From Thermomonas sp. (GTDB taxonomy: Bacteria > Pseudomonadota > Gammaproteobacteria > Xanthomonadales > Xanthomonadaceae), in NCBI RefSeq assembly GCF_023953935.1, contig NZ_JAMLIW010000006.1, positions 87,501 through 151,500 on the forward strand: DNA of 64,000 nt, read 5' to 3'. Below are positions 58,197 to 64,000 of the stretch, piece by piece. The position numbers were made by a program, and so were the translations under genes. The notes beneath the pieces were generated by a model, which saw only the letters and a program-made list of their open reading frames with translations, did no database searches and was not told where the DNA came from. The stretch's first letter is position 1. Each line of letters begins with the position of its first letter.

Positions 58197-59336
58197 TCAA
58201 CTCTCCCGCGCCACCACGCGGTTGCGCCCGGTCATCTTGGCCTGGCGCAGGCGCAGGTCGGCGCGCCGCAGCAGCTGGGCCAGTTCGGTGCCGTCCTGCG
58301 GCCAGCTCGAGATCCCGCCGCTGAAGGTCATCCGAATCGGCGCTTCCCCGGGCTCGTGGACGAAGGGGGAAGCGGCCACGCTGCGGCGCAGGGCTTCCAA
58401 GCGTTCCCAGGCGCGCCCCACCGGCTGCCGCAACACCAGCGCGAATTCTTCGCCACCCAGGCGCACCAGCCAGTCCTTTTCTTCCAGCCCGGAGCGCAGG
58501 ACATCCACCACGTGACGCAGCGCGCTGTCGCCGGCGGTGTGCCCGAGTTCGTCATTGATCCTGCGGAAATAATCGAGATCGATCAAGGCCACCGACAGCG
58601 ACATCCCGGCCTCGCCGGCGGCGTCGGCCAGCGCCGGGAAACGATAGGTCAGCAGGGTGCGGTTGGGCAGCCCGGTCAGGCCGTCGGTGCCGGACAGCTC
58701 AATCAGCCGCTGCATCCGGTACACCACGGCGGCCATCATGACGGTCGTGACGGCGATCAACAGCAGTCGCTGGAGCACGTTGGACACGTGTGCGGTGCCG
58801 TAGTCGGCCGAGGCCAGCTGGTCGGGCGTGGTGGCCAGCGAGAACAGCAGCACTGCCAGAGCACCGTACTGGAACATTGCCAGCGCACCGGCGTACAAGG
58901 TCAGGCGCCCGTCGTTGCGCAGCGCGGTCATGCCGATCGCGATCAGGTAGAACGCCCACACCACCATGCTGTTCAAGGCGCCGGCAAACGAGCCGAACGC
59001 CAGCATTCCCAGCACCAGCGAAGTCAGGGTGATGTCGTAGCTGGTGGACAGCCAGGGCAGCCAGCGGAAGCGGCGTTTCTGGCGCGCCAGCATCAGGATC
59101 AGCTGCGCGGCCAGCACGGTCAGGATCACCCCGATGATGCCGGCAAGTCCCTCGGTGGGCGTGTACTCGTCGGCGGCAATGCTGGCCAGCGGCAGCAGCA
59201 GCAGGACAAACGCGAGCACGGCGCGCAGCTTGGCCACCAGCAGCTCGCCGCCGGCGCCCACTTCCAGCATCAGCGCGTCCGGTGGCGCCCGCAGGCGTCG
59301 CCAGAACTCCCGCAAATCGGACCGGATGCCGTCCAT
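58197..59336 (-). CDS. Membrane diguanylate cyclase (GGEEF)
   Basis: 379 residues. Six N-terminal helices (about 40-225) form an unnamed sensor. A GGDEF domain follows with loop GGEEF in VRLGGEEFALVL. The I-site position reads EEKD rather than RxxD, so feedback inhibition is probably lost. DLDYFRRINDELGHTAGD is the metal/GTP segment. The start MDGIRSDLR is chosen over an upstream Met for homology. Confidence 0.9.
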   Translation of the reverse strand: MDGIRSDLREFWRRLRAPPDALMLEVGAGGELLVAKLRAVLAFVLLLLPLASIAADEYTPTEGLAGIIGVILTVLAAQLILMLARQKRRFRWLPWLSTSYDITLTSLVLGMLAFGSFAGALNSMVVWAFYLIAIGMTALRNDGRLTLYAGALAMFQYGALAVLLFSLATTPDQLASADYGTAHVSNVLQRLLLIAVTTVMMAAVVYRMQRLIELSGTDGLTGLPNRTLLTYRFPALADAAGEAGMSLSVALIDLDYFRRINDELGHTAGDSALRHVVDVLRSGLEEKDWLVRLGGEEFALVLRQPVGRAWERLEALRRSVAASPFVHEPGEAPIRMTFSGGISSWPQDGTELAQLLRRADLRLRQAKMTGRNRVVARES

Positions 59337-59420
59337 GCGCTCCCCTGTTTCCCGCCGCAGCATAGGCTGCCGAGGGGCCTGACTCAAATCCGCTGCATCT
59401 GGCAGCCACGGCAGGCTTGC

Positions 59421-59987
59421 TCAGTCCGGGAGTCCGGCAAAGAGCGTCCACACCCCCAGCGCCAGGAACACGCATGCGGCGATGATGCGGGCCGCCTTCA
59501 AGGGCAATTTCTGCGCGAAGCGACTGCCAAGCACCACCACCGGCACGTTCGCCAGCAGCATGCCGACGGTGGTGCCGGCCACCACCTGCCACAGCGGCGA
59601 ATACTTGGCCGCCAGCAGGATCGTCGCCACCTGGGTCTTGTCGCCGATCTCGGCGATGAAAAAAGCAATGACGGTGGCGATGAAGGCGTCGTGCGCCGGC
59701 AGCGCCTCGTCCTTGTCCAGCTGGTCCGGTTTCAGCGTCCACAGCGCGATGCCCAGAAAACTGGCGGCGACCACCCAGCGCAGCAGCTGCGGCGTCAGCC
59801 ACTGTGCGACCAGGGTGCCGACCCAGCCGGCCAGCGCGTGATTGAGCAGGGTGGCAAGCAGGATCCCGGCCACGATTGGCCAGGGTTTGCGGAAGCGCGC
59901 CGCCAGCAGCAGGGCCAGCAATTGGGTCTTGTCGCCGATCTCGGCCAGCGCCACGGTGCCGGTGGACACGAGCAGGGGGTTGAACAT
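59421..59987 (-). CDS. GDT1/TMEM165-family Mn2+ exporter (UPF0016)
   Basis: 188 residues, six helices in two repeats, each with the cation motif E-x-G-D-K-T (AEIGDKTQLLALLLA near 16 and AEIGDKTQVATILLA near 113). Bacterial members (MneA) export manganese. The start MFNPLLVSTGT is used. A yybP-ykoY-type riboswitch lies upstream, which supports Mn2+ as the substrate. Confidence 0.92.
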   Translation of the reverse strand: MFNPLLVSTGTVALAEIGDKTQLLALLLAARFRKPWPIVAGILLATLLNHALAGWVGTLVAQWLTPQLLRWVVAASFLGIALWTLKPDQLDKDEALPAHDAFIATVIAFFIAEIGDKTQVATILLAAKYSPLWQVVAGTTVGMLLANVPVVVLGSRFAQKLPLKAARIIAACVFLALGVWTLFAGLPD

Positions 59988-60054
59988 CGAAGCTCCGGAC
60001 CGGGCGCATTCGCGAAGGACGCGAAGGCAAACGCCGCGGCGCCCGGTCGGGTGC

Positions 60055-60190
60055 GCGTCGCCTGCCTTCGGTCTTGCCCGCGTTCCATCGAATCCACATT
60101 CGATCGAACGCTGCGCGCCACGGCCTGCCGGCCAAGTGTGTTGACGCGCGGGCCCCGGCATCGCGCCGTGGCGGGCTACTCCCCGGAGGA
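60055..60190 (-). ncRNA. yybP-ykoY (Mn2+) riboswitch
   Basis: On the minus strand the leader holds GGGGAGTAGC at 60184-60175, CGTCAACACA near 60140 and GCAAGACCGAAGGC near 60070, in the order of the yybP-ykoY class. It lies about 70 bases before the Mn exporter gene. Mn2+ binding should turn the gene on. I identified it by conserved segments; the full fold was not computed. Confidence 0.8.
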
Positions 60191-60229
60191 AGAGAGTGCG
60201 TATTGAAGCACGCGGCGTTGAGTTGACTA

Positions 60230-60248
60230 GATAATGAGAATCATTACC
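60230..60248. promoter_or_regulatory. Fur box
   Basis: GATAATGAGAATCATTACC is close to the 19-bp Fur consensus (GATAATGATAATCATTATC), differing at two or three positions. It is 31 bases before hemP and should make hemP and the receptor iron-repressed. Confidence 0.88.
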
Positions 60249-60279
60249 ATATCGACGATGGCCTCGTCCCGAGCTTTGC

Positions 60280-60474
60280 ATGACCGCAGCCCAACCGTTT
60301 GCGCCGGTGTCCGATCCACCGGCCAAGTCAGTTCCGACCCCGTCCGGTCCACCGCTTCGGTGTCTGGAAAGCGGCCAGTTGCTGCGCGGCCAGTGCGAAG
60401 TGCTGATCCGCCACGGCGATGAGATCTACCGCCTGCGTCACACCCGCAACGGCAAATTGATCCTCACCAAATGA
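60280..60474 (+). CDS. hemP: Hemin uptake protein HemP
   Basis: 64 residues. The C-terminal half LESGQLLRGQCEVLIRHGDEIYRLRHTRNGKLILTK matches HemP, a small cytosolic protein needed for full heme-receptor expression in several bacteria. It is directly downstream of the Fur box and 84 bp before the receptor gene. Confidence 0.9.
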   Translation: MTAAQPFAPVSDPPAKSVPTPSGPPLRCLESGQLLRGQCEVLIRHGDEIYRLRHTRNGKLILTK

Positions 60475-60558
60475 CCCAGCCGGCGCCTGCGCGCCGGTCC
60501 CCACGCCAGCCAGCGTCCACACGCGAGCCAGCAGACAACCTTCCTCGATGGATGTCTC

Positions 60559-62814
60559 ATGCGCTCGCACCCGCTGGCCTTTGCCCTGCTCGCCGTACTC
60601 GCCGCCTCTTCCCAAGCCCATGCCCAGGCCGGGCCCGCCGCCGATGAAACGGAGGCAGGAGTTGACGGCGATGTCAAAGTATTCGAGCGCGTGGTCGTCA
60701 CCGCCACCCGCAGCGAGCGCGCGCTGATCGATGTCCCCAACACGGTGGACGAGATCGACCGCAAGCGCATGGATGATCTGCTGGTCGACAACCTGAAGGA
60801 CCTGTTCCGCTACGAACCCGGCATCAGCGTCGGCAGCAGCTTCGGCCGCTTCGGCATCGGCGACATCCGCATCCGCGGGCTCGGCGGCAATCGCGTGCGC
60901 ATCCAGACCGACGGCATCGCGGTGCCGGATGCGTTCACCATCGGCAGCTTCTCCAATGCCAACCGCAATTTCGTCGATCTCGACACACTCAAGCGGGTGG
61001 AAGTCGTGCGTGGCCCGACCAGCTCGATGTACGGCTCGGATGCGCTGGGTGGCACGGTCTCGTTCGTCACCAAGGATCCGGCGGACTACCTGCAAGCCGG
61101 CAGGTCCAGCTACTTCGGCTTCAAGCTGGGCTTTGATGGCGAATGGAACGGATTCTCGACCGGACTGACGGCGGCTTTCGGCGGCCAGCGCTGGTCGGGC
61201 CTGCTGGCGGTGAGCCATCGGCAGGGGCACGAGACCCGCAATCAGGGCGAGGCCGATGGCGTCGGCGCTGCCCGCACCCGACCCAACCCGCAGGATCGCA
61301 GCGGTCGCAGCGTGCTTGGCAAATTGGTGTACGCGCCCAGCGCCAGCCAGCGTTTCACCCTGACGCTGGAAGGCAACGACGACAGCGCCGACACCGACAT
61401 GCTGACCTCGATGGGCGTGCAGCCGATGACCGGCGCCATCAATACCCATGTCGGTGCCATCGACCAGCAGCGCCGCACGCGGATTTCGCTGGAACACCGG
61501 ATCGATCTGGAAGGCGGCTTTGCCGACAGCATCGACTGGCAGGCCTACATCCAGCGCAGCAGCACCACCCAATACACGATCGAGGCACGCACCCTGCCGA
61601 CGCCAACCTTGCAGGATGTGCGTGAGCGCTGGTTCCATTTCGACCAGCGCGTGCGCGGCCTGCAGCTGAACTTCCGCAAGACCGTGGACGCCGGCAGCGT
61701 CCAGCACGACCTGGCCTGGGGCCTGGATATCGCGCGCACCGAGACCGGGCAACGCCGCGACGGCCTGCGCGGTTTTCCGCTGACCGGCGTCAGCACCCCG
61801 AACATGCCGCCGGATCACTACCCGGTGCGCGATTTCCCGCTCAGCACCACCACCAACACGGCGGCCTACCTTCAGGACGAGATCAGCCTGCTGGGCGGCG
61901 CGCTGCGGCTGGTGCCGGCGCTGCGGGTGGATCGCTATGAATTGAGCCCGCACATGGATGCCATCTTTGCCGGCGACAATCCCGGCGTGGTGCTCAGTAG
62001 CCTGAGCAAGACCAGCGTGTCGCCCAAACTCGGCATGGTCTGGCACTTCAATGAGGACTGGTCGCTGTTCGGCGGCTACGCGCGCGGTTTCCGCTCGCCG
62101 CCGTATGCCGACGTCAACATCGGCTTCACCAATGCGATGTTCGGCTACACCGCGATTTCCAATCCCGACCTCAAGCCGGAAACCAGCAATGGCTTCGAGC
62201 TGGGCCTGCGCTATTCCGGCAGTCACGCCTACGCCAGCCTGAGCGCCTACGACAACCGCTACCGCGATTTCATCGAGTCATTCGTGTTCGTCGGTTTCAA
62301 TCAACAGGGTCTGATGGTCTACCAGTCGCAGAACGTGGCCGATGCGCGCATCCACGGGGTCGAGCTGAAGGCGGGGCTGGAACTGGGCGCGTTGTCGCCG
62401 GTGTTGACGGGCTGGTCGCTGCGCGGTGCGGCGGCATGGTCACGCGGGGAGGACCACACGGCGGACGAGCCAATGGCATCGGTCGATCCGTTCACCGCCA
62501 CGCTGGGGCTGGCGTATGACGCGGACGACTGGGGCCTGGAGCTGGCCGGACGCTTCGCCGGCCGTCGCGAGCGGATGCCGACGCCGCCGGCCGGCACCTC
62601 CTATTTCGTGTCACCGGGCTATGGTGTGTTCGATCTCTACGCGCACTGGAAGCTTGGCGCGTACGTGAAGCTCAACGCCGGCCTGCGCAACCTCACCGAT
62701 CGCCGCTACTGGTCGGCCGGTGACGTGCCGCTGGCCGGTTCGACCAGCGCGGTGCTGGATCGCTATACCGCGCCCGGTCGCAGCCTCGCGGTTTCGTTGC
62801 AGATGGAGTGGTAG
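60559..62814 (+). CDS. TonB-dependent heme/hemoglobin receptor
   Basis: 751 residues. A signal peptide (1-23, SSQAHAQ) is followed by a TonB box (FERVVVTATRSER), a plug (DNLKDLFRYEPGISV, IRIRGLGGNRVRIQTDGI) and a barrel ending in LQMEW with C-terminal Trp. It belongs to the hemoglobin/transferrin-type group: FRSP at the place of the heme-receptor FRAP box, and NPDLKPETS as NPNL. Ligand heme is supported by the hemP and Fur box upstream. No hmuTUV genes follow. Confidence 0.92.
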   Translation: MRSHPLAFALLAVLAASSQAHAQAGPAADETEAGVDGDVKVFERVVVTATRSERALIDVPNTVDEIDRKRMDDLLVDNLKDLFRYEPGISVGSSFGRFGIGDIRIRGLGGNRVRIQTDGIAVPDAFTIGSFSNANRNFVDLDTLKRVEVVRGPTSSMYGSDALGGTVSFVTKDPADYLQAGRSSYFGFKLGFDGEWNGFSTGLTAAFGGQRWSGLLAVSHRQGHETRNQGEADGVGAARTRPNPQDRSGRSVLGKLVYAPSASQRFTLTLEGNDDSADTDMLTSMGVQPMTGAINTHVGAIDQQRRTRISLEHRIDLEGGFADSIDWQAYIQRSSTTQYTIEARTLPTPTLQDVRERWFHFDQRVRGLQLNFRKTVDAGSVQHDLAWGLDIARTETGQRRDGLRGFPLTGVSTPNMPPDHYPVRDFPLSTTTNTAAYLQDEISLLGGALRLVPALRVDRYELSPHMDAIFAGDNPGVVLSSLSKTSVSPKLGMVWHFNEDWSLFGGYARGFRSPPYADVNIGFTNAMFGYTAISNPDLKPETSNGFELGLRYSGSHAYASLSAYDNRYRDFIESFVFVGFNQQGLMVYQSQNVADARIHGVELKAGLELGALSPVLTGWSLRGAAAWSRGEDHTADEPMASVDPFTATLGLAYDADDWGLELAGRFAGRRERMPTPPAGTSYFVSPGYGVFDLYAHWKLGAYVKLNAGLRNLTDRRYWSAGDVPLAGSTSAVLDRYTAPGRSLAVSLQMEW

Positions 62815-62967
62815 CGCAGCAGGAGGGCTCGCGGCCCGCGTCGCCGGCCTGCGGTTGCGGCAGCGTGATCCGGCGGGGCGCTGCGTGGCCCCGGCCGTTC
62901 CTGCGCGCAGGCGACGTTTACCGGGAAAAATCGGGCTTATACTCGCCCCGTCAACCGGAGAGCATCG

Positions 62968-63912
62968 ATGGCTGTTTTTCTTGCACTGATCCTGCTGCTG
63001 GCAGGCGTGATCCTGCTGTTCAAGACCGTGCGGATGGTGCCGCAGGGCTACGAGTGGACGGTCGAACGCTTCGGCAAGTACACCCACACCATGGGCCCGG
63101 GCCTGCACTTCCTGATGCCGATCATGTACGGCGTGGGGCGCAAGATCAACATGATGGAACAGGTGATGGACGTGCCCAGCCAGGACGTCATCACCAAGGA
63201 CAATGCCGTGGTCAAGGTCGATGGCGTGGTCTATTTCCAGGTGCTCGATGCCGCCAAGGCCGCGTATGAAGTCGCCCAGCTGGAGGTGGCCATCCTCAAC
63301 CTGGTGATGACCAATATCCGTACCGCGATCGGTTCAATGGACCTTGACGAGTCATTGTCCAAGCGCGACGAGATCAATACCAAGGTGCTGCACGCGGTCG
63401 ACGAGGCCACCCATCCCTGGGGCATCAAGGTCAACCGCATCGAGCTGAAGGACATCCAGCCGCCGCGCGACCTGGTCGATTCGATGGCGCGGCAGATGAA
63501 GGCCGAGCGCGAAAAACGCGCCAACATCCTCGAGGCCGAAGGCCTGCGGCAGTCGCAGATCCTGCGCGCCGAGGGTGAGAAGCAGTCGGCGATCCTGTCT
63601 GCCGAAGGCGACAAGGAAGCCGCGTTCCGCCAGGCCGAGGCCCGCGAACGCCTGGCCGAGGCGGAAGCCAAGGCCACCCAGATGGTGTCGAATGCGATTG
63701 CCGGCGGCAACGTGCAGGCGATCAATTACTTCATCGCGCAAAAGTACATCGAGGCGTTCAAGTCCCTGGCCGAGGCGCCCAACCAGAAGTTCGTGATGAT
63801 GCCGATGGAATCGGCGGGCATCATCGGCTCGATCGGCGGGATTGCCGAATTGGCGAAGGAAGCGATGGAGCGGCAGGCCGCGCGTCCGCCGGCGATCAAG
63901 CAAGGGGGCTGA
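62968..63912 (+). CDS. SPFH/band-7 protein (QmcA type)
   Basis: 314 residues. One N-terminal helix, then the SPFH domain (VPQGYEWTVERFGKYTHTMGPGLHFLMP, VVKVDGVVYFQVLDA) and a coiled coil rich in Ala/Glu (ILRAEGEKQSAILSAEGDKEAAF). It forms lattice-like rings in the inner membrane that control FtsH. GGAGAG precedes the ATG. An NfeD-like gene follows after three bases, as usual for this family. Confidence 0.93.
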   Translation: MAVFLALILLLAGVILLFKTVRMVPQGYEWTVERFGKYTHTMGPGLHFLMPIMYGVGRKINMMEQVMDVPSQDVITKDNAVVKVDGVVYFQVLDAAKAAYEVAQLEVAILNLVMTNIRTAIGSMDLDESLSKRDEINTKVLHAVDEATHPWGIKVNRIELKDIQPPRDLVDSMARQMKAEREKRANILEAEGLRQSQILRAEGEKQSAILSAEGDKEAAFRQAEARERLAEAEAKATQMVSNAIAGGNVQAINYFIAQKYIEAFKSLAEAPNQKFVMMPMESAGIIGSIGGIAELAKEAMERQAARPPAIKQGG

Positions 63913-63915
63913 TCG

Positions 63916-64000
63916 ATGCGCTGGGACGTGTTTGCCTGGGCAGCGGTGGCGCTGCTGCTGTTCGCGGCCGAGGCGATGGCGCCCGGCGCGTTCATGCTCT
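63916..64000 (+). CDS. NfeD-like protein, 5' part only
   Basis: The first 28 codons of a gene cut by the window end (MRWDVFAWAAVALLLFAAEAM...). A hydrophobic first helix and the place after QmcA suggest an NfeD-like partner. It is too short for a firm call. Confidence 0.6.
   Translation, partial: MRWDVFAWAAVALLLFAAEAMAPGAFML

Overview
The window is a high-GC gammaproteobacterial chromosome segment. Gene content and order point to the Xanthomonadaceae/Lysobacteraceae (Lysobacter, Thermomonas, Luteimonas and relatives): dsbC-xerD-RDD-lptGF-pepA-holC-valS, yebC-ruvCAB-ybgC-tolQRAB-pal-cpoB-queE-queC-tRNA-Lys, and glmU beside the rRNA operon. This family assignment is inferred from gene order and protein character, not from a search. 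I see no transposase, integrase, phage gene or CRISPR array.

Layout. 1-2000: the 3' part of a 23S rRNA, a 5S rRNA and a strong terminator. 2.0-4.1 kb: gtrA-like gene, glmU and a small helix-hairpin-helix gene. 4.1-12.7 kb: a leftward operon coding for a MacAB-like exporter (periplasmic adaptor, a 69-residue unknown protein, an ABC ATPase carrying two frameshifts, two FtsX/MacB-type permeases), an NtrC-type sigma54 activator, an NtrY-like kinase and a CPBP-family membrane protein. A near-perfect -24/-12 promoter and TGTCCG repeats precede it, so it looks like a self-regulated sigma54 envelope-stress or export system. This is the most interesting block in the window. 12.8-18.9 kb: glmS, deoA, cdd, dsbC, xerD and an RDD membrane protein. 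18.9-26.4 kb: lptG, lptF, pepA, holC, valS. 26.7-30.9 kb: a PAS-GGEEF cyclase, wrbA, a HEPN-like gene, tRNA-Met, rppH and a phasin. 31-35.5 kb: an RND pump with its adaptor. 35.7-39.5 kb: bioD, a free-Met-R-sulfoxide reductase, a TfoX C-terminal-like protein, a cobalamin riboswitch and a BtuB-like receptor. 39.7-54.5 kb: yebC, ruvC, ruvA, kup, a MASE1-PAS-GGDEF cyclase, ruvB, the Tol-Pal operon, queE/queC, tRNA-Lys and a BrnT/BrnA pair. 54.6-64 kb: recQ, a NupG-like transporter, a third GGDEF protein, a GDT1/UPF0016 Mn exporter behind a yybP-ykoY-type riboswitch, a Fur-box/hemP/heme-receptor unit, a QmcA-type SPFH protein and the start of an NfeD-like gene.

A second theme is short palindromic repeat families that have entered or edged into essential genes. 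A REP-like pair lies in frame inside valS. Elements built of inverted arrays of 7-bp units make up the valS leader, the ruvC-ruvA gap and the ruvB/ybgC junction, where ybgC appears to start at TTG. A perfect 25-bp inverted repeat lies near 58.05 kb.
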